Positions 1 through 6,506 are shown, numbered from the stretch's first letter. The stretch is 17,824 nt of DNA from Planctomycetota bacterium (GCA_023430365.1 JAEZAS010000102.1:1-17824); one strand, 5' to 3'. Numbers and translations: made by a program. Notes: generated by a model from the sequence alone, not told the origin.

Positions 1-1
1 C

Positions 2-385
2 GACACGGCAGTGTTGGAAGCCATTCAAGAGCTAGGAATCGGCTATCAGGTGATTCTGAACAAGGGCGCTGTGATGGTGCTTCCTTCCGGCATCAACAAG
101 GCCACCGGACTGGCCGAAGCGCTCAAACGAACCTCAATCTCGCCGAAGAACATCGTCGCGGTCGGCGACGCGGAAAACGACCACGCGTTTCTCGATTTCT
201 GCGGAGTTTCGGCTGCAGTCTCCAACGCACTTCCGGCTCTGAAGGAAAAATGTGACATTGTCACTACGGGCGACCATGGACGTGGTGTGGAAGAGCTGAT
301 CGACCAGATCATCATGGACGACCTGCAGAGCCTTCACAGCCGAAAGCCTCGTCACGAAGCGAGCGAACGCACAGTTAACATCTAA
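2..385 (+). CDS. HAD-family (Cof-type) phosphatase, 3' part only
   Basis: The reading frame is open from the first bases of the window, so the start lies upstream and only about the last 127 residues are visible. The segment LPSGINKATGL followed by VAVGDAENDHAF is the C-terminal core of Cof-type haloacid dehalogenase hydrolases: the Lys of the NKATG stretch is the motif III lysine, and GDAEND is motif IV, whose acidic residues bind Mg2+. The family dephosphorylates small phosphorylated metabolites, often sugar phosphates or cofactors; the substrate cannot be told from this fragment. The nucleophile Asp (motif I) and the cap domain lie outside the window. The kinase-like gene that follows begins only 22 bases after the stop, which suggests co-transcription and perhaps a linked sugar-phosphate role (inference). 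A GTG at 11 is in frame but falls inside the conserved fold, so it is not a start. Confidence 0.85.
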   Translation, partial: DTAVLEAIQELGIGYQVILNKGAVMVLPSGINKATGLAEALKRTSISPKNIVAVGDAENDHAFLDFCGVSAAVSNALPALKEKCDIVTTGDHGRGVEELIDQIIMDDLQSLHSRKPRHEASERTVNI

Positions 386-407
386 ACATCACCTGGCGAA
401 ATCATGT

Positions 408-1100
408 ATGGACATTCTAGTCGTCGATATTGGCGGCAGCTCCGTCAAGCTCTGGCATACAGGGCATGAAGAACACCGCAAGTTTGAATCGGGAAAGACG
501 CTCACGCCAGAAACACTGGTAAAGCGGATCGAAGAGGAAATAGGCGACTGGACTTACGAAGCCGTAGCTCTCGGTTTGCCTTGCCGTGTCAGTCGAGGCA
601 AGGCGGTCGAAGACCCTCAGAATCTTGGTCCGGGCTGGGTGGCGTTTAACTTCTGCGCTGCTCTCGATCGTCCGGTTCGCATCATGAACGATGCGGCCCT
701 GCAAGCGCTTGGCAGCTACGATGGCGGACGGATGCTGTTCGTCGGCATGGGCACCGCGGTCGGTTCGACGTTCATCACCAACAAGCTCATTCTGTCCCTT
801 GACCTGGGACGCATTCGGGTCGGCGATGATCGTCTCTGGGAACTGCTCGGCGACGATGGTTTCGAGCGTCTGGGCAAGAAGAAATGGGCGCAGGTGGTTA
901 GCGAGTACCTGCCATCGCTGAAACAAGCCATGATGGCCGACTACGTCGTGCTGGGCGGCGGCAGTGTGAAGCAGCTTGAGGAATTGCCGGACGGCTTTCG
1001 GCGCGGACATAACCGCACGGTCGTCGAGGGGGGCCGAAAGCTCTGGGAGGAGCTCCCCGACCCGGCGGCCCACCAGTCGGACGAGTGGATCTTTCTGTAG
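408..1100 (+). CDS. ROK / polyphosphate-glucokinase-like sugar kinase
   Basis: A 230-residue protein of the actin-like ATPase fold. VDIGGSSVK (about residues 6-14) is the N-terminal phosphate-binding loop of ROK kinases. MNDAALQALG (93-102) carries the Asn-Asp pair in which Asp is the usual catalytic base. FVGMGTAVGSTFI (111-123) is the second phosphate loop, and VLGGGSVKQL (181-190) resembles the adenosine-binding Gly-rich segment. The closest family match by eye is the polyphosphate/ATP glucokinase branch of ROK, which phosphorylates glucose. The Cys-rich zinc motif of many ROK repressors and kinases is missing and the protein is shorter than typical ROK members (about 250-320 residues), so substrate and phosphoryl donor are uncertain. 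ATG 408 is chosen because it opens directly into the phosphate loop; an ATG at 404 is out of frame. No clear Shine-Dalgarno is present. It lies 22 bases after the HAD phosphatase gene. Confidence 0.75.
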   Translation: MDILVVDIGGSSVKLWHTGHEEHRKFESGKTLTPETLVKRIEEEIGDWTYEAVALGLPCRVSRGKAVEDPQNLGPGWVAFNFCAALDRPVRIMNDAALQALGSYDGGRMLFVGMGTAVGSTFITNKLILSLDLGRIRVGDDRLWELLGDDGFERLGKKKWAQVVSEYLPSLKQAMMADYVVLGGGSVKQLEELPDGFRRGHNRTVVEGGRKLWEELPDPAAHQSDEWIFL

Positions 1101-1115
1101 CGCTAGGACTCTGTC

Positions 1116-1134
1116 TCCGCACGCCATGTGCGGA
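1116..1134. repeat. Short palindrome, CCGCACATGG family
   Basis: TCCGCAC and GTGCGGA form a perfect 7-bp inverted repeat around a 5-base centre. It sits between the kinase-like gene and xseA. Read on the minus strand, CCGCACATGG-CGTGCGG closely resembles the palindrome at 8132-8154, so both probably belong to one interspersed hairpin family. There is no following T-run, so it is not a classical intrinsic terminator. Confidence 0.6.
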
Positions 1135-1148
1135 TTGGCCAGCCTCGC

Positions 1149-1160
1149 TACAATGATCCG
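1149..1160 (+). promoter_or_regulatory. Possible -10 element for a leaderless xseA transcript
   Basis: TACAAT at 1149-1154 matches the sigma70 -10 consensus at five of six positions. It ends seven bases before the ATG at 1161, so transcription would begin at or next to the start codon. No good -35 box is visible at the usual distance, which weakens the call. The lack of a Shine-Dalgarno before 1161 fits a leaderless start. Confidence 0.35.
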
Positions 1161-2429
1161 ATGGCCGACAGTTTCTTGCCGCTGTTTCCCGAGGAAGACG
1201 AGGAGGAACTCGTCGCCGAGCCGGAGGCGCCTCGCGTCTTTTCGGTTTCGGAACTCACTTCCGAGATCAAGGACTCTCTGGAAACGCAGTTCGCGGCCAT
1301 TTGGGTCAGCGGTGAAGTTTCAGAGGTTTCCCGGCCGCAATCGGGGCACATCTACTTCACCCTCAAGGACGAATCGTCGCAGATTCGCGCCGTCCTTTGG
1401 CGTAGCGCTGTCCAAAGGCTCCCTTTCACCCTCGAAGACGGCCAACAGGTCATCGTCCAGGGCAACATCGACGTCTACCTGCCGCGCGGCAGCTACCAGA
1501 TCGTCGTCCGCACGGTGGAACCGCAAGGCCTCGGCGCTTTGCAGATTGCCTTCCGCCAGATGCAGCAGCGGCTGGCCACAGAAGGACTCTTCGATCCCCG
1601 GCACAAAAAGCCCCTGCCGACGTTCCCCCAGCGAGTCGCATTCGTCACCAGTCCGACCGGGGCCGCTATTCGCGACTTTCTCGAGGTGGCCACCCGCCGG
1701 TTCCGCGGTGCAAACATCCTGGTGGTTCCCGCCCGCGTGCAGGGGGAAGGATCGCCCCAGGAAGTCGCCCGCGGCATCGAAACCGCCAACCGCATGCAAT
1801 GTCCGCCAGATGTGCTTGTCGTCGGTCGAGGTGGCGGCAGCTTGGAAGACCTGTGGGCGTTCAACACCGAAGTGGTTGTGCGCGCGATCTTCAACTCCCG
1901 CATCCCGGTCGTTTCGGCTGTCGGCCACGAAATCGATGTCACGCTTGCCGATCTGGTCGCCGATGTCCGGGCCCTCACTCCCTCCGAAGCCGCCGAACGT
2001 CTGTTCCCCTCGTCCGACGAACTGAAGCATCGCCTGGGAGTGCTTGCGCGTCGCCTTTCGACCGGCCTTCGCGGTCGAGTCGTTCGCATGCGATCGATGC
2101 TCGAAGCCCTGGCAAAGCGGCGAGTCCTGCAACGCCCTCACGAATATCTATACGACCGCTCCCGCCGCTTGGACGAACTCGACGCTCGTCTGCAACGCGC
2201 CGTCCAACGTCGCATCACCCACTTCAAAGACCGACTGACTGCGGCCAGCACCCACTTGGAATCGCTCAGCCCACTCGCCGTGCTGAGCCGAGGCTATAGC
2301 GTCACACAGCGGGCCGACGACGGTAAAATCGTGCGAGACGCCGCTCAATTGCAACCTGGCGATTTGATCCGCACCCAGCTCCATCAGGGACACATCCTCA
2401 GCCGGGTCGAAAAGGAGTCCGAAGCTTGA
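1161..2429 (+). CDS. xseA: Exodeoxyribonuclease VII large subunit
   Basis: A 422-residue protein with the full exonuclease VII large-subunit architecture. An acidic N-terminal tail of about 25 residues is followed by an OB-fold (about 26-120, including VSGEVSEVSRPQSGHIYFTLKD). The nuclease domain has RVAFVTSPTGAAIRDFL (about 158-174), VVGRGGGSLEDLWAFN (220-235) and VSAVGHEIDVTLADLVADVRALTPS (251-275), then a long helical C-terminal region. With XseB it forms the enzyme that degrades single-stranded DNA from both ends into oligonucleotides during mismatch repair and damage processing. ATG 1161 is preferred; an in-frame GTG at 1128 would add eleven residues that do not look like the family and overlap a possible -10 box. 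The acidic leader PEEDEEELVAEPEAP is longer than in well-known homologues. The stop overlaps the start of xseB by four bases, implying translational coupling. Confidence 0.95.
   Translation: MADSFLPLFPEEDEEELVAEPEAPRVFSVSELTSEIKDSLETQFAAIWVSGEVSEVSRPQSGHIYFTLKDESSQIRAVLWRSAVQRLPFTLEDGQQVIVQGNIDVYLPRGSYQIVVRTVEPQGLGALQIAFRQMQQRLATEGLFDPRHKKPLPTFPQRVAFVTSPTGAAIRDFLEVATRRFRGANILVVPARVQGEGSPQEVARGIETANRMQCPPDVLVVGRGGGSLEDLWAFNTEVVVRAIFNSRIPVVSAVGHEIDVTLADLVADVRALTPSEAAERLFPSSDELKHRLGVLARRLSTGLRGRVVRMRSMLEALAKRRVLQRPHEYLYDRSRRLDELDARLQRAVQRRITHFKDRLTAASTHLESLSPLAVLSRGYSVTQRADDGKIVRDAAQLQPGDLIRTQLHQGHILSRVEKESEA
2411..2417 (+). promoter_or_regulatory. Ribosome binding site fixing a TTG start for xseB
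   Basis: AAAGGAG lies eight bases before a TTG at 2426, inside the end of xseA. It supports the unusual TTG as the real xseB start, since no nearby in-frame ATG or GTG precedes the conserved domain. Confidence 0.75.
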
Positions 2430-2818
2430 GTTCCGGTTCTAAACGTAAGAACGATCCGTCCTCCGAAAACACCGCCGAGGCTTGCGACGAACTGTCGTTC
2501 GAGCAGGCGCTCGGCCAGCTCGAACAGATCGTTCATAAGCTCGAGGATGGCGAGCTCGACCTTTCCGTCGCCCTGGAGCAGTACGAGCAAGGGGTGAAAC
2601 ACCTCCGTCACTGCTTCAACCTCCTCGGACAGGCGGAGCGGAAGATCGAACTGCTCACCGGGCTCGATGCCCAGGGCAATCCGATCACCGAGCCCTTCGG
2701 GGACGATCCCACCGCCCTCCAGGAACAGGCTGGCAAGCGTCGCCAGACCGGTGGGCGTCGTTCCACGGCAAACCGCCCTTCTGCTGGCGACGTAGACGAT
2801 TCGGAAGCCGTGTTCTAA
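2426..2818 (+). CDS. xseB: Exodeoxyribonuclease VII small subunit
   Basis: A 130-residue protein whose residues about 22-78 are the XseB domain: LSFEQALGQLEQIVHKLEDG and the following LDLSVALEQYEQGVKHL, CFNLLGQAERKIELL match the family's helical hairpin. The small subunit binds along the XseA C-terminal helices. The usual length is about 70-90 residues. Here a polar, disordered-looking N-terminus (about 20 residues) and a Gly/Arg/Ser-rich C-terminal tail of about 50 residues are added, ending in an acidic DVDDSEAVF. The start is TTG 2426, overlapping the xseA stop by four bases and backed by the strong AAAGGAG site at 2411. This coupling fits the need to make several XseB per XseA. The basic tail (KRRQTGGRRSTANR) could contact DNA, which is inference only. 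Confidence 0.93.
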   Translation: MSSGSKRKNDPSSENTAEACDELSFEQALGQLEQIVHKLEDGELDLSVALEQYEQGVKHLRHCFNLLGQAERKIELLTGLDAQGNPITEPFGDDPTALQEQAGKRRQTGGRRSTANRPSAGDVDDSEAVF

Positions 2819-2950
2819 AATCGAACTGCGCGGCCGCCGCCCGCCCATAGAGTTTTCCGCAAGCTGCTTTCTTGCCTGAACTTAAGCAGCCAACTAGCCA
2901 AGTGTCACGTAGCGTCGGGGCCGCGTTCCCACGTACTGAGTGGGAGCGAG

Positions 2951-3859
2951 ATGCAACACACTATGACATCCATCCCGACGGCGGATTTCGTCGAATACTC
3001 GCGCCAGCTCCGCCACGAAGTCGATGAAGCGCTTACTCGCTACACGACTTACGACGACGACTGCCCGTCGCACCTCGCCGCGGCCATCCGCCATAGTCTG
3101 CTGGCCCCCGGCAAGCGACTGCGTCCGCTGCTCGTGTTAATGGCTTGCGACGCTTGCGGTTACGAGCGCAGCCAGGCCTTGCCCGCCGCCTGCGCGGTCG
3201 AAATGATCCATACCTACTCGCTGATCCACGACGACCTCCCCGCGATGGACGATGATGATATGCGTCGGGGTCGGCCAACCTGTCACGTGCAGTTTGGCGA
3301 AGCGACAGCCATTCTCGCCGGCGACGCTCTACTGGCCCAGGCGTTTGAAATCCTCGCTCGCGACACCCAGCCGGGGGAAGTGGCTGCCCGCTGTGTCGCC
3401 GAGCTTGCCCGGGCGGCTGGCGCGTCGGAACTGGTTGGTGGGCAAGAGGATGACCTGAAAGCCGAATTTACCAACGGCGGACTCGAACACCTGGAGCGGA
3501 TCCACCGTCGCAAGACTGGAGCGATGATCCGCGTTTCGCTCCGACTCGGCGGTTTGGTCGCCCGGTCGACCGAATCTCAGTTAGCTGCACTCGACACCTA
3601 CGGTGAGAAGATAGGCTTGGCGTTCCAAATCGTCGACGACCTGCTCGATTTGAACGGCGACGAGGCCGCCATGGGCAAACGGTTGCAGAAAGATTCCACC
3701 AAGGGGAAGCTAACCTTTCCCGCAGTTCTCGGCGAAGCCGAGAGCCGTCGCCGCGCCGCGGCCCTGATTGATGAAGCTTGCTCGGCGGTTGCCGTTTTCG
3801 GCGACCGCGCGGCCGGGCTGGAAGCCCTGGCCCGGTACGTGGTCCAGCGAAATCACTAA
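2951..3859 (+). CDS. ispA: Short-chain polyprenyl diphosphate synthase (FPP/GGPP type)
   Basis: A 302-residue all-helical prenyltransferase. Visible motifs are GKRLRPLL (54-61), the first Asp-rich motif HDDLPAMDDDDMRRGRPTCH (93-112), GDALLAQAFEIL (125-136), the Lys-Thr-Gly KTGAMIR (188-194) and the second Asp-rich motif FQIVDDLLDLNGD (225-237), then GKLTFPAVLG. The two Asp-rich motifs bind Mg2+ and the allylic diphosphate. The enzyme condenses isopentenyl diphosphate with dimethylallyl/geranyl diphosphate to give farnesyl or geranylgeranyl diphosphate in the cytoplasm. The two residues spacing the first motif and the IspA-like end suggest the bacterial farnesyl type; chain length is not certain. 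ATG 2951 has GGGAG closely upstream; ATG 2963 is an alternative four codons in. It lies 132 bases after xseB and three bases before dxs, the classical xseB-ispA-dxs order. The 2819-2950 gap shows no clear feature. Confidence 0.93.
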   Translation: MQHTMTSIPTADFVEYSRQLRHEVDEALTRYTTYDDDCPSHLAAAIRHSLLAPGKRLRPLLVLMACDACGYERSQALPAACAVEMIHTYSLIHDDLPAMDDDDMRRGRPTCHVQFGEATAILAGDALLAQAFEILARDTQPGEVAARCVAELARAAGASELVGGQEDDLKAEFTNGGLEHLERIHRRKTGAMIRVSLRLGGLVARSTESQLAALDTYGEKIGLAFQIVDDLLDLNGDEAAMGKRLQKDSTKGKLTFPAVLGEAESRRRAAALIDEACSAVAVFGDRAAGLEALARYVVQRNH

Positions 3860-3862
3860 ACC

Positions 3863-5779
3863 ATGCACAAGTTGCTCCCCAAAATCGAGTCAGCCCACGA
3901 TCTGCACCGGATGACGGTCGCGGAGCTGAATGAACTCGCCGCCGAGATCCGCGACGTGCTCTGCAATCTGCTGAGCACGCGCACCGCCCACTTTGCGTCG
4001 AACCTCGGCGTCGTCGAGCTCTGCCTTGCGCTGCATAGCGTTTACGATTTCCGCCGCGACCGCCTGATCTGGGACACCGGACACCAGATCTATCCGCACA
4101 AGCTCGTCACCGGCCGCTACCACGAGTTCAGCACCATCCGCACCAAAGGCGGATTGATGGGTTATCCCAACCCAGTGGAAAGCGAGTACGACCTGTTCAT
4201 GACCGGCCATGCCGGCAGCAGCGTCTCGACCGTCGTTGGCCTCAAAAGCGGCGACGATCTGATGGGCCAGAGCGACCGCCGCAGCGTCGCCGTCATCGGC
4301 GATGGCGCATTCCCCTCGGGCATCGTCTTCGAAGCCCTCAATAACGCCGGCGGGCTCAACCAGGACCTGCTCGTGGTGCTGAACGACAACAAGATGTCGA
4401 TCTGCCCGCGCGTCGGAGGAATGGCCGACTACTTCGACCGCCTTCGCACCAACCCGATCTACTCGGGCTTCAAGCACGAAGTGCAGCGGATGCTCAACAA
4501 CATCCCGGTATTCGGCGATCCCGTCGAGCGCTTCCTCGCGCAGATGAAGGAAGCGGTGAAGGCGGGGCTGCATGGCGGCATGATGTTCGAGGACCTCGGC
4601 TTCCGCTACATCGGTCCCATCGACGGACACAATATCGCCGTCCTGCGGAAGTATCTGCAGATGGTAAAGACCCTCAAGGGTCCGATCCTGCTGCACGTCG
4701 TCACCGAGAAAGGACACGGCTTCCAGCCGGCCGCTTCCGATCCGGTCTACTTCCACACGCCCCCCGCCTTCGTCCACCAGGACGGCTGTGCGATTCCCAA
4801 GCCCGCGAGCAGCAAGCCGGCCTATACCAACCTGATCAGCGAGTCGATCGGCAATGCGATGCGTCGCAATCCGCGCGTCACGGTCATCACCGCCGCGATG
4901 TGCCAAGGCAACAAGCTCGAACCGGTCCGCGAAGAGTTTCCGGATCGGTTCTTCGACGTCGGCATCTGCGAGTCGCATGCGGTCGCCTTCGCGGCCGGTC
5001 AGGCGAAAGCCGGCATGCGTCCAGTCGTCGATATCTACAGCACGTTCCTCCAGCGTTCCTACGACCAGATCTTTCAGGAAGTCTCGCTGCAGAACCTGCC
5101 AGTCACGTTCACGATGGACCGCGCCGGCCTGACCGGCGCCGACGGTCCAACTCATCACGGCAGCTACGACATCGGCTACATGCGTGTCTTCCCGAACCTG
5201 GTCATCATGGCTCCGGGAGACGCCTACGACGTGCCGCAGATGCTCGACTTCGCCCTCGAGCACGACGGCCCTTGCTCGCTGCGTTATCCGAAGACCAGCG
5301 TCGAGACTCTCCCCGGCGACCGCCAGCCGCTCGAGCTCGGTCGGAGCGAAGTGCTCCACTGGGGACGCGATGGCATGATCGTCTGCTTCGGCACCTTGGT
5401 GGGCGATTGCCTCCGGGCGGCGGAGCAGCTTCAGAAAGAAGGACTCGACATCGGCGTCGTGAACGCCCGCTTCGTCAAGCCGATCGACCGCGAGATGGTC
5501 GAACGCACGCTTCGCGACTCCGCCTTCGTCCTCACGGTCGAAGAAGGAGCCCTGATGGGGGGCTTCGGCAGCGCCTTCCTGGAAGCGGCCAGCGACCTGG
5601 GCCTCGACGCCAGCCGCGTGCGTCGCGCCGGCCTGCCCGATGCGTTCGTCGAGCACGGCGAGCGAGGGGAAATCCTCGCCGACCTGAAGCTCGATACGGC
5701 TGGCATCGCCCAGACCTGCCGGGAATTCGCCGAACGCTTCTCTGGCAGCCGCACCGCCGAACTCGGCGCAACCAACTAG
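3863..5779 (+). CDS. dxs: 1-deoxy-D-xylulose-5-phosphate synthase
   Basis: A 638-residue thiamine-diphosphate enzyme that condenses pyruvate and glyceraldehyde-3-phosphate to 1-deoxyxylulose-5-phosphate, the first step of the MEP isoprenoid pathway and a precursor for thiamine and pyridoxal. Seen motifs: HFASNLGVVEL (43-53), IWDTGHQIYPHKLVTGR (69-85), GDGAF...EALNNAG...VVLNDNKMSI (146-180, the thiamine/Mg2+ site), GPIDGHN, then the pyrimidine-domain part FDVGICESHAVAFAAG (364-379) with the glutamate that activates thiamine at 370, and DRAGLTGADGPTHHGSYDIGY (419-439). The length is normal. It differs from well-studied enzymes at GHAGSSVS (usually GHSSTSIS) and CESHAV (usually AEQHAV). ATG 3863 follows the ispA stop by three bases with no Shine-Dalgarno, so translation is probably coupled. 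Downstream is a long gap with inverted repeats but no T-rich terminator. Confidence 0.96.
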   Translation: MHKLLPKIESAHDLHRMTVAELNELAAEIRDVLCNLLSTRTAHFASNLGVVELCLALHSVYDFRRDRLIWDTGHQIYPHKLVTGRYHEFSTIRTKGGLMGYPNPVESEYDLFMTGHAGSSVSTVVGLKSGDDLMGQSDRRSVAVIGDGAFPSGIVFEALNNAGGLNQDLLVVLNDNKMSICPRVGGMADYFDRLRTNPIYSGFKHEVQRMLNNIPVFGDPVERFLAQMKEAVKAGLHGGMMFEDLGFRYIGPIDGHNIAVLRKYLQMVKTLKGPILLHVVTEKGHGFQPAASDPVYFHTPPAFVHQDGCAIPKPASSKPAYTNLISESIGNAMRRNPRVTVITAAMCQGNKLEPVREEFPDRFFDVGICESHAVAFAAGQAKAGMRPVVDIYSTFLQRSYDQIFQEVSLQNLPVTFTMDRAGLTGADGPTHHGSYDIGYMRVFPNLVIMAPGDAYDVPQMLDFALEHDGPCSLRYPKTSVETLPGDRQPLELGRSEVLHWGRDGMIVCFGTLVGDCLRAAEQLQKEGLDIGVVNARFVKPIDREMVERTLRDSAFVLTVEEGALMGGFGSAFLEAASDLGLDASRVRRAGLPDAFVEHGERGEILADLKLDTAGIAQTCREFAERFSGSRTAELGATN

Positions 5780-5816
5780 CCGGCGACTCATCGCCCTGAA
5801 CCACCTAATCGAAATT

Positions 5817-5905
5817 GGGTGGCACGCCCTGGAGCGCAGCGAAGGGCGTGGCTAAGCGCCGTTGCAGGACACCACGCCCTTCACTTCGTTCAGGGCGTGC
5901 CACCC
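5817..5905. repeat. Twin-hairpin (BIME-like) repeat, copy 1
   Basis: A 15-bp perfect inverted repeat (5817-5831 against 5891-5905, core GTGGCACGCCCT) encloses a second arm (AGGGCGTGG near 5843-5851 and CCACGCCCT near 5872-5880). Each half can fold alone into a hairpin with CACGCCCT/AGGGCGTG stems and loops GGAGCGCAGCGA and (as read on the minus strand) GAACGAAGTGA. The halves are joined by about 20 bases. Related copies lie at 6422-6506 and 8220-8309. Copy 2 is the same element in the opposite orientation, including the central spacer. The organisation resembles bacterial REP/BIME repeats. Confidence 0.9.
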
Positions 5906-5979
5906 CGTCATTCCCAGTCGGGTGGCGGGGCCTAAGCGAAACGTGGCCCCGACCACTTACGTCAATTCCACCGCCGCGC

Positions 5980-6212
5980 TTCACAACAGCTAGCCGCCTT
6001 CTCAGCCACAGCCGTCTCGCCCCGCCACCACCGCAGCCCACAAGGGGTTTTACAACCCCTTGCGCGCTCCCTCGCTTTGCAAGAAGCGCCCATCTGCCAA
6101 CCACTTGCCGCCGCCAAGGCCCAAATCTTCACAACCCCTGCGCACAAGCCCCCACAAGGCCTCGACAACGACTCCGCCAGGCAGCACAACACTTCTTTCA
6201 CAACAGCTAGCC
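5980..6212. repeat. Direct repeats with TTCACAAC core
   Basis: TTCACAACAGCTAGCC (16 bp) occurs exactly at 5980-5995 and 6197-6212. The core TTCACAAC recurs at 6128-6135, and near-copies (GTCACAAC at 6227, TTACAAC at 6050, CACAAC at 6185 and 6365) lie in the same stretch. Spacing is irregular. On the minus strand the motif reads GTTGTGAA and falls inside the candidate RNA. Confidence 0.8.
6041..6062 (-). other. GNRA-capped hairpin in the candidate RNA
   Basis: Read on the minus strand, CAAGGGGTT and AACCCCTTG form a perfect 9-bp stem capped by GTAA, a GNRA-type tetraloop. On the plus strand the loop would be TTAC, which is not a stable class, so the hairpin favours the minus strand as the transcribed one. 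There is no U-run after it, so it looks structural rather than a terminator. Confidence 0.6.
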
Positions 6213-6237
6213 ACAGGCGCTTCGTCGTCACAACCTG

Positions 6238-6250
6238 ATTTTCAAAGAGC
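6238..6250 (-). promoter_or_regulatory. boxA-like antitermination site
   Basis: GCTCTTTGAAAAT on the minus strand closely resembles the boxA element of bacterial rRNA leaders (for example TGCTCTTTAACA or TGTTCTTTGAAAA), which is bound as RNA by NusB/NusE to resist termination. It lies about 100 bases after the predicted transcription start. BoxA sites are known mainly in rRNA operons and some CRISPR leaders, so its presence points to a long untranslated RNA. The match is by eye and could be chance. Confidence 0.4.
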
Positions 6251-6358
6251 TCACTTACGCCGCGACAGCGCCTCGCCCCTCCGAGCCCAGGCGACCACCA
6301 CAGCGCAGCACCAAACGCCCCACGCCCGCCCAAAGCCAGCGAGGGAGCAGCAACGCGT

Positions 6359-6387
6359 TTTATACACAACTTTTAATAAGTTGTCAA
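6359..6387 (-). promoter_or_regulatory. Strong sigma70-type promoter, minus strand
   Basis: On the minus strand TTGACA (6387-6382, perfect -35) is followed by exactly 17 bases and TATAAA (6364-6359, five of six against TATAAT). It is the best promoter in the window. The spacer carries a perfect 7-bp inverted repeat, ACAACTT/AAGTTGT (6366-6372 and 6378-6384), placed like an operator between the two boxes. Initiation would fall near 6352. The AT-rich patch stands out from its G+C-rich surroundings. Confidence 0.75.
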
Positions 6388-6421
6388 GTTAAAACGATCC
6401 ATCAAATCCATCCATCGCGGG

Positions 6422-6506
6422 GTGGCACGCCCTGAACGAAGTGAAGGGCGTGTTGAACTGCAAAGTCGCTTCGCCACGCCCTTCGCTGCGCTCCAGGGCG
6501 TGCCAC
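6422..6506. repeat. Twin-hairpin (BIME-like) repeat, copy 2, inverted
   Basis: GTGGCACGCCCTG (6422-6434) pairs with CAGGGCGTGCCAC (6494-6506), 13 bp. The left loop is GAACGAAGTGA and the right loop, read on the minus strand, is GGAGCGCAGCGA, exactly the reverse order of copy 1. The central spacer also matches copy 1 when reversed (AAGCGAC-TTTGCAG against AAGCGCC-GTTGCAG). Copies 1 and 2 thus bracket the candidate RNA locus as inverted repeats about 590 bases apart. Confidence 0.9.

Larger units (their letters stand above)
5941..6352 (-). ncRNA. Candidate structured non-coding RNA (novel, end uncertain)
   Basis: A strong minus-strand promoter at 6359-6387 points into about 400 bases with no convincing protein gene. 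The minus strand is markedly G-rich (28 G against 9 C in 6121-6180) and internally repetitive: CTAGCTGTTGTGAA occurs twice (near 6210 and 5993), and GGGGTTGTGAAG and GGGGTTGTAAAA also recur. A 9-bp hairpin closed by a GUAA (GNRA) tetraloop lies at 6062-6041, and a boxA-like GCTCTTTGAAAAT at 6250-6238. The 3' end is unknown; a GGGGCC/GGCCCC stem near 5948-5930 could mark it but lacks a U-run. It does not match what I know of tmRNA, RNase P RNA, 6S or SRP RNA. A minus-strand open frame runs through 6369-5962 (Cys/Trp-rich), but it begins within the -10 region and has no ribosome site, so I favour RNA. Confidence is moderate to low. Confidence 0.4.

Noticed and set aside
3890..5791. 633-codon open frame antisense to dxs
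   Set aside because: It is the mirror of a clear dxs gene; G+C-rich third positions keep the opposite frame open. No ribosome site or family motif was seen.
6041..6062. Intrinsic terminator of dxs or the opposite transcript
   Set aside because: The stem is good but is not followed by a T-run on either strand.
5980..6234. CRISPR array
   Set aside because: Repeats are only 8-16 bases and unevenly spaced, with no constant repeat-spacer period and no cas genes nearby.
5962..6369. Minus-strand 135-codon Cys/Trp-rich open frame in the long gap
   Set aside because: It would begin within the -10 box of the promoter and has no ribosome site; the composition looks like read-through of a G-rich RNA. 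Not excluded, but less likely than a non-coding RNA.
5980..6420. Replication origin
   Set aside because: The TTCACAAC motifs are not the DnaA-box consensus TTATCCACA, and dnaA, dnaN or gyrB are not adjacent.
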